Shown here one piece after another: positions 8,818 through 17,430 of a DNA stretch of 64,000 bases; the stretch's first letter is position 1, and every line of letters starts with the position of its first letter. The stretch covers positions 62,001 to 126,000 of the forward strand of contig CACILL010000001.1 of assembly GCA_902587545.1 (NCBI GenBank). The letters run 5' to 3'. The notes under the pieces were generated by a model. That model was given only the letters and a program-made list of their open reading frames with translations, was not told the DNA's origin and made no database searches. This DNA comes from an uncultured SAR86 cluster bacterium (GTDB taxonomy: Bacteria > Pseudomonadota > Gammaproteobacteria > Magnimaribacterales > AG-339-G14). The translations under genes and the position numbers were made by a program.

Positions 8818-9309
8818 ATGATTTTAACTAATTTAAAGAACTTATTTGGTCAATTTTCAAAACTATTTGCTTTAGTGGCTCTATTAGTTTTAGTTGGTTG
8901 CTCAAGCACTCCTTTTATGCAAAACAACATTGTTGCAACAAAGTATCTTTTGGATAATTTTGTTGAAGATGCCGGTGGAAAAGGACAAGTAAATGCTGAA
9001 ACTTATCATTGGGAAGTTGATGCTACAACATTAGGCTGTGCTGAACTTCAGGCTGAAAGAATCAGGCATTCTGCTTTAATTGATAGTGTTGCAGAAAAAG
9101 TAATTGAAAATTCCTCAAGATCAACAAGTTATGCCTCTTATGGCCTTGAAATGCATGATCCTACTGCCGGAACAAGTTTCATTGGTGTTAAGTCTACAGG
9201 TTTAAATCCTGAAGTAGCGGAGTACAGAAAATTAAAATTAGCTGTAGAAAAATTAAAATCCGCTTCAATTGATAAATGTACTTCTGCTGAAGTAATGAGA
9301 ACCCCTTAA
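8818..9309 (+). CDS. Hypothetical lipoprotein
   Basis: A 163-aa protein with a type II signal peptide: positively charged start, hydrophobic core KLFALVALLVLVG and lipobox LVGC, so Cys28 would be lipidated. The mature part is mostly helical and polar, with two further Cys (in LGCAEL and DKCTS) that could pair. I do not recognise the family. It has its own promoter-like upstream region and an AGGAG ribosome-binding site, stands alone between two minus-strand operons, and ends 13 bases before the convergent carboxyltransferase gene. Confidence 0.75.
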   Translation: MILTNLKNLFGQFSKLFALVALLVLVGCSSTPFMQNNIVATKYLLDNFVEDAGGKGQVNAETYHWEVDATTLGCAELQAERIRHSALIDSVAEKVIENSSRSTSYASYGLEMHDPTAGTSFIGVKSTGLNPEVAEYRKLKLAVEKLKSASIDKCTSAEVMRTP

Positions 9310-9322
9310 TTTAGGGAAAAAT

Positions 9323-10837
9323 TTAACCAGTTTCCAAAGCTTTTATAATTATCGACCTAGTATCTGCTGGGTCGATAACTGCATCTATCTCTAATTGAGT
9401 GGCCGCCTCTAACGCTTTTCCAGCATCGTACATTTTTTGGACAAGCTTATTGAATAATTCTTCTCTTTCATTTTCATCTTCGACAGCTTCCAACTCTTTT
9501 TTATAACCTAGTTTTACTGCTCCTTCTAAGCCCATTCCGCCAAATTCTCCAGTTGGCCAAGAAGCGGTGAAAATAGGTATATAAAAACTTCCTCCAACCA
9601 TAGCCATTGCGCCCAATCCATAGCCTTTTCTTAAAAAGATTGCTACGAGAGGAACTGAGATATTTGCTCCTGCATTAAAAAGGCTACCCATTTTCCTTAC
9701 AGCTCCTTCTCTTTCGCTATCAACGCCAACCATAAAGCCAGGAGTATCTGCTAAAGAAACTATCGGAAGATTATGTTCATTACAAATTGAAGTAAACTGT
9801 CCAGCTTTTTCAGCTGAAGTTGCATCCACAGCTCCGCCCAAATGCTGACAATCGTTTGCAATAAGAGCAACTGGCTTCCCCTCTAATCTCATGAATCCAG
9901 TAATTACACTTCGACCATAAATTTTTCTTACTTCCAGAAATGAATCTTTATCAGCAATGGTTTCTATAATATCTCTTACTGAGTAAGCCATTCTTCTATT
10001 TTCTGGAATGAGGTTTCTTAAAATCGACTGGTCCTTAGTTTCCCATTTATTTAGACTTCCTTGAAAGTAAGAAAGTAATTTCTTCGCAAAGCTTGTTGCA
10101 TCTGCTTCGTCTTCTGCAAGGTAATCGATTACACCTAATTTTTCTTGTTCTTCAGCTGGGCCAATATCTTTTGGATTTACCTTGCCAAGTCCTCCACCTT
10201 CTATCATTGCGGGGCCCGCCATTCCCAACCAAGAATTTTTTGTAGAAATGCAAAAATCAGCTGTTCCAAATAATGCAGCATTACCAGCGAAGCAATATCC
10301 ATTATTGACAGCAACTCTAAGGCTTTTTCCTTTTAACTTAGCCCAATTACTAAAAGAAGGAATCTGTAATCCTGCAAATTGAACATGGACATCAGTATCG
10401 CCTGGTCTTCCTCCACCTCCTTCTGTATACATAACGACGGGTAAATTTTGTTTTTCGGCTGTCTCGCAAATCCTATCTAATTTTTTGTGGTGATAATAAC
10501 CTTGAGTTCCTGCTAAGACTGAATAGTCATTGATGATAATTGCAGAAAGAGCTTTTTTATCATCTAAGATTTCACTATTTATTTTACCAAATCCAGTAAT
10601 TATTCCATCAGCAGCCGTTTCGGTTCTTAACTCTTCGAGTTCCCTTCTACTTTTTTGCGCTGCAATAGCAAGCTGGCCATATTCTACAAAAGAATCTTTA
10701 TCCACTAAATCATCAAGATTTTCTCTAGCTGTTCTATAGCCTTTTTCGTATCTTTTCTCTCTTGCAGCTCCTCTTTCTTCATCAAGAGTTTTAGATAATC
10801 TATTGTGAAGTTCTATAAGTTCTGATCTATCTGACAT
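9323..10837 (-). CDS. Acyl-CoA carboxylase, carboxyltransferase subunit
   Basis: A 504-aa carboxyltransferase with both crotonase-fold halves. It transfers CO2 from biotin to an acyl-CoA (acetyl-, propionyl- or methylcrotonyl-type) or works in reverse in decarboxylases. Visible motifs include the oxyanion-hole glycines GGGGRPGDTDVH, the FGTADFCIS strand, and in the second half SLADTPGFMVGVDSEREGAVRK and GGSFYIPIFTASWPTGEFGGMGLEGAVKLGYKKEL. No biotin carboxylase or biotin carrier gene lies nearby, so the partner must be encoded elsewhere. It abuts the CoA ligase gene with no spacer, which suggests the ligase makes its substrate or that both serve one catabolic route. Substrate uncertain. Confidence 0.85.
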   Translation of the reverse strand: MSDRSELIELHNRLSKTLDEERGAAREKRYEKGYRTARENLDDLVDKDSFVEYGQLAIAAQKSRRELEELRTETAADGIITGFGKINSEILDDKKALSAIIINDYSVLAGTQGYYHHKKLDRICETAEKQNLPVVMYTEGGGGRPGDTDVHVQFAGLQIPSFSNWAKLKGKSLRVAVNNGYCFAGNAALFGTADFCISTKNSWLGMAGPAMIEGGGLGKVNPKDIGPAEEQEKLGVIDYLAEDEADATSFAKKLLSYFQGSLNKWETKDQSILRNLIPENRRMAYSVRDIIETIADKDSFLEVRKIYGRSVITGFMRLEGKPVALIANDCQHLGGAVDATSAEKAGQFTSICNEHNLPIVSLADTPGFMVGVDSEREGAVRKMGSLFNAGANISVPLVAIFLRKGYGLGAMAMVGGSFYIPIFTASWPTGEFGGMGLEGAVKLGYKKELEAVEDENEREELFNKLVQKMYDAGKALEAATQLEIDAVIDPADTRSIIIKALETG

Positions 10838-12424
10838 TTACGAAATTGCTGGGGCTGATTTTCCAAGTTTTTGTTCTCTTAAGGTTCTTTTCAAAACTTT
10901 CCCGGTAGCGTTTCTTGGCAAAGCTTCGATGAACTCTACGGTTTTTGGTATTTTGAATTTTGCTAAGTTTTTTAGACAATGGTTGATGATATCCTTGTCA
11001 GACAAATTTTCATTAGGCTTTAGAGCAATAAAAGCAAGGCCAACTTCTCCCCACTTTTCATCAGGTATACCTATGATTGCAGCTTCAGCAATTTGAGGTA
11101 ATTGATAAAGCACATTTTCTATTTCTGCTGGATATACATTTTCTCCACCAGAGATATACATATCCTTTTGACGGTCAACAATGTAGATGAAACCTTCGTC
11201 ATCCATTTGTGCAGCATCTCCTGTCTTTAACCAACCATCCACAAAAGAATTTTTTGTTGCCTCCTCATTATTCCAATATCCTGGTGTGATATTGGGACCC
11301 TTAATAAGTATTTCTCCTACTTCACCTTGATTTACTTCATTACCCTTTTCATCGACTATTTTTACCTCAGTATGTAACAAAGGCTTTCCTGCTGAACCAA
11401 TTTTTCTCGCAGCATCATCACCAGATAATCCAATTCCGCCAGGGCTGGTTTCTGTCATTCCCCAACCTTGCCATAGTTCTACGCCCTTATTTTGCCAAGT
11501 CTCTATAATGACTTCAGCGCATGGTGCTCCACCTACACCGGCTCCTTCAATTCTTGAAAAATCTGTTGTCGCAAAATTTGGATGTTGCATCATAAACTGG
11601 AAAGGTGCAGGCACAGCAAAAAAATGTGTAATTCCAAAATCAGGATTATTAATAATTTCCAAAGCTTTCCCTGGATCAAACTCTTTCATCAAAACTATTT
11701 GTCCACCATTGTGCAAAATAGGATTTGCGTAACAGTTCATGCCGCCTGTGTGAAATAATGGCAAAACAACAAGTTGAATTGTCTTATCAGTAATTCTTGC
11801 AGTAGCTCCTAAATTTACAGTATTGAAAAATTGCATTTGATGATTGATCATGGCGCCTTTAGGGTGACCAGTCGTACCGGAGGTATACATCAACATGATT
11901 AAGTCATCATGATTGCTTTCTAGGGTTTCAAAATTATTATTTTCTGAAATAGCTTGTTCATATTCGCTGTCAAAGTTGTTCTCTTCAATCATCAAAGAGT
12001 TTTTTATTCCGCAATCTTTTATTAGTTCTTGAGCAATATCCTTAAACTCAACAGAATAAATTAAACACATTGGCTTACTATCATTCAAAATGTATTCAAG
12101 TTCTGGCTTTGTTAGCCTCCAGTTAAGAGGTAATTCAACACCGCCAATTTTTCCGCAAGCAAATTCAAGTTCAAAAACTTCGGCACAGTTATGGGCTAAG
12201 ATCGCAACTCGATCTCCTTTTTTTAAACCTTTTTTTTGCAACCATCCTGCCAATGATTTAGATCTTTTATTCAACTCATAATAAGAGGTTTCTCTACCAC
12301 TTGAGATCTCTTTGATAGCAATTTTTTTTGGCCTAAAGTTAGATTGATACTCTACCCAGTCGTAATATTTTACAGTCATTATTTGTCTAAATTTATGAAA
12401 ATCAGTCATTTTACTATGCTTCAA
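10838..12424 (-). CDS. AMP-dependent acyl-CoA synthetase/ligase
   Basis: A 528-aa ANL-superfamily ligase that activates a carboxylic acid as acyl-AMP and then acyl-CoA. The P-loop MYTSGTTGHPKGA (about residue 180), the GWGMTETSP motif, TGDAAQMDDEGFIYIVDRQKDMYISGGENVYPAEIE hinge (Asp-Arg) and C-terminal PRNATGKVLKRTLRE (catalytic Lys in the TGKxxK loop) are all present. The sequence suits medium- or long-chain fatty acyl or aryl acids; not assignable further. Three Met codons compete as start (12424, 12409, 12379); the last one, giving MTVKYYDWVEY, lines up best with family N-termini, and none has a clear ribosome-binding site. Confidence 0.88.
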   Translation of the reverse strand: MKHSKMTDFHKFRQIMTVKYYDWVEYQSNFRPKKIAIKEISSGRETSYYELNKRSKSLAGWLQKKGLKKGDRVAILAHNCAEVFELEFACGKIGGVELPLNWRLTKPELEYILNDSKPMCLIYSVEFKDIAQELIKDCGIKNSLMIEENNFDSEYEQAISENNNFETLESNHDDLIMLMYTSGTTGHPKGAMINHQMQFFNTVNLGATARITDKTIQLVVLPLFHTGGMNCYANPILHNGGQIVLMKEFDPGKALEIINNPDFGITHFFAVPAPFQFMMQHPNFATTDFSRIEGAGVGGAPCAEVIIETWQNKGVELWQGWGMTETSPGGIGLSGDDAARKIGSAGKPLLHTEVKIVDEKGNEVNQGEVGEILIKGPNITPGYWNNEEATKNSFVDGWLKTGDAAQMDDEGFIYIVDRQKDMYISGGENVYPAEIENVLYQLPQIAEAAIIGIPDEKWGEVGLAFIALKPNENLSDKDIINHCLKNLAKFKIPKTVEFIEALPRNATGKVLKRTLREQKLGKSAPAIS

Positions 12425-12557
12425 ATAAATTTTGGATGCAATGATTTAGAGATGTATTAATTTGTAATAAAAAAAATTTTTTTAATAAATTTTATATAAA
12501 GGTATAAGTAAAAATTACCTTAAGTTTGTCTATTATAAAGTTCCCCTAAGAGATGAA

Positions 12558-12665
12558 ATGATAAGTGAATATTTAAAATCAGTTTGGAATTTTTGTAGAG
12601 AATATCCTTTTTATGCAGTTGCCTTTTTCTATGGCGGCTACTTAATAGGCGTAGTCTACTTTTAA
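12558..12665 (+). CDS. Small membrane protein candidate (35 aa)
   Basis: A 35-codon ORF in the divergent spacer between the CoA ligase and the phytanoyl dioxygenase gene. The product starts MISEYLKSVWNF, then a charged turn CREYP, then a single hydrophobic, aromatic segment (FYAVAFFYGGYLIGVVYF) that would cross the membrane once. An AAGAG ribosome-binding-like site lies 5 bases before the ATG. The stop TAA ends exactly at the base before the convergent dioxygenase stop, which is typical of tightly packed real genes in this window. No homologue is recalled. Confidence 0.5.
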   Translation: MISEYLKSVWNFCREYPFYAVAFFYGGYLIGVVYF

Positions 12666-13559
12666 TTATTTTGTAGATTTTTGAACCAGTTCCTTAGGAT
12701 CTGGTATTGCCGAGTACTCGTCAAAAGCTTTATCCTTAAACATATTTTCCGGTGAAACAGATTCATATTCTGCATTTTTGTCTAATGGATCAGAATAGAA
12801 ACCCAGTACGTAGCCTCCCTTAGAATATCCTATTAAAGATCTTATTTCAGGCGAAATATCTTTTGCAATCTCGGGAGGACAGGATAGATATTGATTTTCT
12901 TCCTGACGCAGCCAATTAAGAGCATAATGCAAAAAAACTCCAGTTCGAATATCATTTTTTGAAGTATTTTCTCCTCCGCCGTGCAGTACAGTTCCAGTAT
13001 AAAGAAGTACTGATCCTGCTTTCATTTCAGCATAAGCTATCTCATCGTCATTAGGAGTTCGGTCTTTTTCCCAGAGATGAGATCCAGGGACAATCTGCGT
13101 GGCTCCATTTTCCTTTGTAAAATCTGTTACTGCCCAAATGGTACTCATAAGTGGTTCAACTTTCCTAGGTAGATAACCGCCCCAAATTCCCCTATCTCTA
13201 TGAAGAATTTGTTTACTTTCTCCTGGACCAATACTTACTGCAGAAGTGAAATGCAGTTGATAACCGTCGCAGTAAGGAGATAAATACTTTTCAGAAACTT
13301 CATTTATTAAAGAGTTTAATGCCAATTCTCTACAGGCTTCAGATCTTGCAATTAATGCCCCAACTCTTTTCGTTTTGAATCCAGTAAATTCATCCCTACC
13401 AAAAACATCATTTTTTAAGTACGGTTTAAGATCTTGATTGATTCTAGAAATATCATCTGAGTGTAAGAGGTTATCAATTATCACTCCAGCATCCTTGTTA
13501 AGAACATCGATAATCTCTTCCGAAGAAGCTGAGCTTGAAAGATGAACTAAATCAGCCAT
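12666..13559 (-). CDS. Phytanoyl-CoA dioxygenase family (PhyH) Fe(II)/2-oxoglutarate oxygenase
   Basis: A 297-aa non-heme iron dioxygenase that hydroxylates its substrate with 2-oxoglutarate and O2. The facial triad is visible as HRDRGIWGG (His-x-Asp) and LHGGGENTS (distal His), with an Arg in NDIRTGVFLHY about 10 residues later to hold 2-oxoglutarate. GATQIVPGSHLW is the signature turn of the PhyH family. The substrate is not the phytanoyl-CoA of mammals by default: bacterial members hydroxylate many lipids, amino acids and natural products. It has a single-gene layout, followed by a 30-base gap to the outer-membrane protein gene upstream. Confidence 0.88.
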   Translation of the reverse strand: MADLVHLSSSASSEEIIDVLNKDAGVIIDNLLHSDDISRINQDLKPYLKNDVFGRDEFTGFKTKRVGALIARSEACRELALNSLINEVSEKYLSPYCDGYQLHFTSAVSIGPGESKQILHRDRGIWGGYLPRKVEPLMSTIWAVTDFTKENGATQIVPGSHLWEKDRTPNDDEIAYAEMKAGSVLLYTGTVLHGGGENTSKNDIRTGVFLHYALNWLRQEENQYLSCPPEIAKDISPEIRSLIGYSKGGYVLGFYSDPLDKNAEYESVSPENMFKDKAFDEYSAIPDPKELVQKSTK

Positions 13560-13589
13560 CCGAGAAATATACTATTAAAAGCGAGAAAC

Positions 13590-14633
13590 TTAAAAAGATT
13601 TTTGAAAGCCAAATACTATTTGGGTTTTATCTTTCATCTGGAGACCATTTTTTTCATTGATTATTGGGTTGATAATCTCCAAGGCAAGTCTGTCTTCAGA
13701 TCCAGGAAAGATTTGGGTAAGAAAATTAAAACCCAAACCTACTTCAGCCATAAAACCGCCGTAATTCGATGTTATGGAGGTCTGAACTGCTGCCCTGATA
13801 TTGGAATCAAAGCCTGAAATGTCTTGCTGATGATTAAGTTTCAACCTCGATGAAATAGAAAAGCTTTTGCTGACTGAATATTGATACCAAGAGTCAACAT
13901 AAGTTTTATCTCCATAATGCCATTCCTCAGATGAAATATTTCTAAAGAACCTAATTTGATTTCCAAAAACATGTTCATCAGATAATGTATAAAGGTTGGT
14001 AAAGCCAACAACCAAAGTAACAGAATCGTCTCCTGATTGCATACCATAAGGCAAAACTATTTCCATGTTGGTATTCATGGGTGTTAGTACTTTGCCTTTT
14101 TCGTTTTTATCTCCAACAGAAAACTTCAAGCCAATTTCTGCATGCCACCTGCTTTTATCTTGCTCGTTAATATTTACTAATGCAGAAAAAGATAAATCTG
14201 AAAGATCTGAAGAAGATGAATTGAATGAGCCAATATTGTTTCTCGTAATTGCGTGATAAGTATTTAAATTCATGGATTTATCCATAAACATTGTCATGAA
14301 CATCAAAGTAACTTCATCCGTTGGAGCATACATGCCACCAAGCATTAACATTTTCATGCTCATTTCAATTGGAACAACACTAAGTTTTGTCGGTGAATTT
14401 GAATGTGGATTATCTATAACTAAAATTTCGCCATCTGAGATCGAATTTCCATCTAAAGAATTACCTCTCATTTTCATGTAAGAGGCTCTCAAAGAAATCA
14501 TTGATTCGCCTTTTTTGTGCATATGATCGGCCATAACTCCAATAGGAGCATGACCAATTGCCTGAGAACCAAATACCGAAATCGAGGAAACTAAAAGAAA
14601 AATTATGTGAATGGACCGCATGAGCATGCGCAT
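13590..14633 (-). CDS. Met-rich outer-membrane beta-barrel protein (transporter-like)
   Basis: A 347-aa protein with a signal peptide (MRMLMRSIHIIFLLVSSISVFGSQA) and many alternating amphipathic strands ending in a C-terminal Phe (VFGFQKSF), as outer-membrane barrels do. The mature start HAPIGVMADHMHKKGESMISLRASYMKMRG is of the type annotated as transporter or phenol-MetA-like barrel. Two clusters are exceptionally rich in Met (PIEMSMKMLMLGGMY and TLMFMTMFMDKSMN), and the DHMH motif adds His; Met/His clusters bind Cu(I) or Ag(I) in other proteins, so a metal link is possible but only inferred. Cys-free. Confidence 0.7.
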   Translation of the reverse strand: MRMLMRSIHIIFLLVSSISVFGSQAIGHAPIGVMADHMHKKGESMISLRASYMKMRGNSLDGNSISDGEILVIDNPHSNSPTKLSVVPIEMSMKMLMLGGMYAPTDEVTLMFMTMFMDKSMNLNTYHAITRNNIGSFNSSSSDLSDLSFSALVNINEQDKSRWHAEIGLKFSVGDKNEKGKVLTPMNTNMEIVLPYGMQSGDDSVTLVVGFTNLYTLSDEHVFGNQIRFFRNISSEEWHYGDKTYVDSWYQYSVSKSFSISSRLKLNHQQDISGFDSNIRAAVQTSITSNYGGFMAEVGLGFNFLTQIFPGSEDRLALEIINPIINEKNGLQMKDKTQIVFGFQKSF

Positions 14634-14649
14634 TCTATCTTATTGAAAG

Positions 14650-15396
14650 CTACTGAAGTAAGAAATTTACTCCGCCAATATTAATTAACTCATTCTTTAT
14701 CAAACCAAGTCCTTTTGCTTTTTCATAGACTATTTCTTTATTTTTTACTGACAACTCAAAGGCATTAATTCCCTCACCTCTCTGATCGAGATCATCAACA
14801 AACTTGATTCTTGAGTCCGAGAAACTAATTTGAAGATTTTCATCTGCTTTTATTCCAAAAGCCTTTTCCCATTTTTTACAAAGAGCGGATTTATCATCCG
14901 ATTGCATCACAACGCCGCACAATCTCTCGGCATTATCATTTTTTGAGACATACTTTTCCCAATCAAGGCCTGCCCAAAGCCATGCCGATTCTGGTTCCAT
15001 TTTATCAATTGAAACAATTGCTCCACCAATATGTTTGGGATGCAAGTGAATGGTTTTTCCGGTTACGTGGCCTTCGCTTCTCTCAACTTCATAAACAATG
15101 CCAATATTTTCATTGGTTACTCGCTCTTTTTCTTTGGAAACATCATCGCAATCTACAATTACCATGTAACCGCCATTTCCACCTCTGCGATTTAGAAATC
15201 TTTCTGCAGTGGTGTTTTCTTTTACAGGAGTAACAATCTCTATAAAAGTATCACCCAAAGGAATTAATGAGTTTATAAGTCCAAAGTGAATGAGACCATC
15301 ATCGTGAAAAGCTACTTTTAAATCAAACACATCACAAATTTGATTCGCAATAGAATCCCTTTCTTCAGCAACGATAACTAACTGTCTTAATCTCAT
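14650..15396 (-). CDS. VOC-superfamily (glyoxalase-like) protein
   Basis: A 248-aa protein starting RLRQLVIVAEERDSIANQICDVF, the typical first beta-alpha unit of a vicinal-oxygen-chelate domain, then FGLINSLIPLGDTFIEIVTPV with the Glu that often binds metal. The N-terminal half is the clear module; the C-terminal half seems a second, diverged one (RLCGVVMQSDDKSALCKKWEKAFG). This resembles the Glyoxalase_3 type. No substrate can be named. The ATG lies 46 bases from the divergent enoyl-CoA hydratase start, so they share a promoter region; it is 16 bases upstream of the outer-membrane gene. Confidence 0.72.
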   Translation of the reverse strand: MRLRQLVIVAEERDSIANQICDVFDLKVAFHDDGLIHFGLINSLIPLGDTFIEIVTPVKENTTAERFLNRRGGNGGYMVIVDCDDVSKEKERVTNENIGIVYEVERSEGHVTGKTIHLHPKHIGGAIVSIDKMEPESAWLWAGLDWEKYVSKNDNAERLCGVVMQSDDKSALCKKWEKAFGIKADENLQISFSDSRIKFVDDLDQRGEGINAFELSVKNKEIVYEKAKGLGLIKNELINIGGVNFLLQ

Positions 15397-15442
15397 AATA
15401 TTTGTAAAATAATACTTTAAGGATAAATAAAAGGAGAGAAAA

Positions 15443-16258
15443 ATGAAAGAAATAGATATGGGAACAGATCACTTAAAAGCTCTGAAAGGAGATGGTTTGG
15501 GAAAAATCATAATGAACAGACCTGAAGCTAGAAATGCCATGTCGGATGAAATGAATGCAGCGATGATGGCAACTTTAGAAGATTTTGAAAATGATTCTGA
15601 AGTAAGAGCGGTTATTCTTACAGGTTCTGAAGGTGCTTTTTGTGCAGGCGGAGATGTAAAAGGTATGGCCAATAAAAAAGATGATCCTAAACGAACAATT
15701 GATATAGCTATCCATGAGCAAAGAATGCATCAAAGAGGCACCTCGGGTAAATTATTTAAAATGCCCAAACCCACAATTGCTGCAGTGAATGGACCTGCAG
15801 CCGGGGCAGGAATGTCTTATGCCCTTTCTTGTGACCTTAGAATAATGTCAGATAGTGCTTTTTTCACTACTGCTTTTGCAAAAGTAGGCTTTTCTGGCGA
15901 CTATGGAGGATCTTACTTTATGACTCAGTTAGTGGGTTTATCAAAGGCAAAAGAACTTTATTTTTTATCAGACAAAATTCCTGCAGAAGAAGCTCTAAAA
16001 CTTGGTCTTACTAATTGGGTTGTAAAACACGAAGAGCTTGAACAAAAAACTCTAGAAATAGCTAAACAACTTGCTGAAGGTCCAGCAGTTGCTTTTCGAT
16101 ACATGAAAGAAAATCTAAACAGAGCCGTAAGTGGAGAAGTAGATGATTGTCTGGATCTAGAAGTCACACATCATGTTCACTGTGGCCAAACAGAAGATCA
16201 CAAAAATGCTACAAAAGCTTTCGTTGAAAAAAAACAACCAGTGTTCAAAGGTCGATGA
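15443..16258 (+). CDS. Enoyl-CoA hydratase/isomerase family protein
   Basis: A 271-aa crotonase-fold enzyme. The oxyanion-hole elements are RNAMSDEMNAAM and GAFCAGGDVKGM in the first half, and the catalytic-loop region is FFTTAFAKVGFSGDYGGSYFMTQLVG. In true hydratases two Glu residues act; here the usual second Glu position is in the GDYGGS stretch as Asp, as in several 1,2-epoxyphenylacetyl-CoA-isomerase-like members, so hydratase activity is not certain. A strong AAGGAG ribosome-binding site fixes the start. It ends one base before the convergent MDR gene begins its stop codon. Confidence 0.87.
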   Translation: MKEIDMGTDHLKALKGDGLGKIIMNRPEARNAMSDEMNAAMMATLEDFENDSEVRAVILTGSEGAFCAGGDVKGMANKKDDPKRTIDIAIHEQRMHQRGTSGKLFKMPKPTIAAVNGPAAGAGMSYALSCDLRIMSDSAFFTTAFAKVGFSGDYGGSYFMTQLVGLSKAKELYFLSDKIPAEEALKLGLTNWVVKHEELEQKTLEIAKQLAEGPAVAFRYMKENLNRAVSGEVDDCLDLEVTHHVHCGQTEDHKNATKAFVEKKQPVFKGR

Positions 16259-17392
16259 TTACTTATGAGGAGTAACTAAATACTTTTGTCCGGTGGCTTG
16301 TTTAGCGTAGTTTTTCAAAATCTCTGGATCTAGCATTTCTTCAAGAGAAATTTCAGCTGTATAGGAGCTTGAAAAAGTAGTAGTGATTTCATTGGCTACT
16401 CTTTCTCTCATTTTTAAGAAAATTTCTGGTCCTGCTTTTCCAATGAAAGGTGTTAAAAGCCATCCTCCCAAGCCCCATTGCAATCCATAAGATCTATTCA
16501 AAACAGTTGGTGTTGGGTCAAGGCCGCCATAAATATAAACTTGTTTATAGGTATCCGAACCATATCTACTATATTCAGAAGCTTTCTTATTTGCTGAAAT
16601 CTCCATTGCAGATAAAATCTGTCCAGCTAATTTTCCTTCATTACCTCCTCCAGTAGCATCAAATCCTAAGGTTGCACCAGTAGCATCAATTGCAGCTATT
16701 AAATCACCCATGAAAGAATCTTCGCTCATATTACAAACATATTCGGCACCAAGATCTTTTAAGAGATTTACGTGCTCTTCTTTTCTTACGACATTTACCA
16801 GAGGAATATCATCTGCCTTACATATTTTTACTAGCATCTGACCCAAATTTGAAGCTGCGGCAGTGTGGATGATAGCTGTGTGATTTTCCATTTTCATAGT
16901 TTCTGTAAAACCAAGGGCAGTGAGCGGGTTTACAAATGAAGAAGCAGCTTCTTTCGGACTAGTCCCATCGTTCATGACAAGGCAACTATCTACAGGTACA
17001 CATCTGTATTCGGAATACATCGCACCGCCTGCTACTCCCACAGTTTTACCGATAAGGCCTTTTCCAGCTTCCCCGGCATCGACAACAACTCCGCCTCCTT
17101 CATTTCCAACTTTCATAGATTTATCAAATCTAGCAGCCATGGTTTTATGCAAAGCGGGTAATATATTCATTGTTGTAACTTTGTCGTCTCCAGAGCCTTC
17201 TGTAGTTAAAGAACTGAGATCTGCTGCAAAGCTTATTAATAATCCTAAGTCAGATGGGTTGATAGGAGAAGCTTCAACTTTAAGTAAAACCTCGTGATCT
17301 TTGGGTGTAGGCATTTCTACACTTTCAATAGATAGCTTTAACTGACCATCGCTCGTTACTTCCGAACGAATTTCTCTTGATGTATTAGACAT
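16259..17392 (-). CDS. MDR-family zinc-type alcohol dehydrogenase/quinone reductase-like oxidoreductase
   Basis: A 377-aa medium-chain dehydrogenase/reductase. GroES-like N-domain: VLLKVEASPINPSDLGLL and MKVGNEGGGVVVDAGE (GNEGGG equals the family GHEGAG). The nucleotide-binding half has HTAAASNLGQMLVKICKADDIPLVNVVRKEEH, a GxxxxxGxxxG-like turn, and GFDATGGG. The catalytic zinc Cys/His set of classical alcohol dehydrogenases is not seen, so it is more like the zinc-free quinone/enoyl reductase branch using NADPH. Two internal runs are unusually long for the family (SLTTEGSGDDKVTTMNILPALH). Substrate unknown. Confidence 0.82.
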   Translation of the reverse strand: MSNTSREIRSEVTSDGQLKLSIESVEMPTPKDHEVLLKVEASPINPSDLGLLISFAADLSSLTTEGSGDDKVTTMNILPALHKTMAARFDKSMKVGNEGGGVVVDAGEAGKGLIGKTVGVAGGAMYSEYRCVPVDSCLVMNDGTSPKEAASSFVNPLTALGFTETMKMENHTAIIHTAAASNLGQMLVKICKADDIPLVNVVRKEEHVNLLKDLGAEYVCNMSEDSFMGDLIAAIDATGATLGFDATGGGNEGKLAGQILSAMEISANKKASEYSRYGSDTYKQVYIYGGLDPTPTVLNRSYGLQWGLGGWLLTPFIGKAGPEIFLKMRERVANEITTTFSSSYTAEISLEEMLDPEILKNYAKQATGQKYLVTPHK

Positions 17393-17430
17393 TTTTTCTC
17401 CTATGTTAATTCGATAGTTTTTATCTTTTC

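Noticed and set aside
9323-12424. A complete acyl-CoA carboxylase operon
   Set aside because: Only a carboxyltransferase is present; no biotin carboxylase or carrier protein gene is in the neighbourhood.
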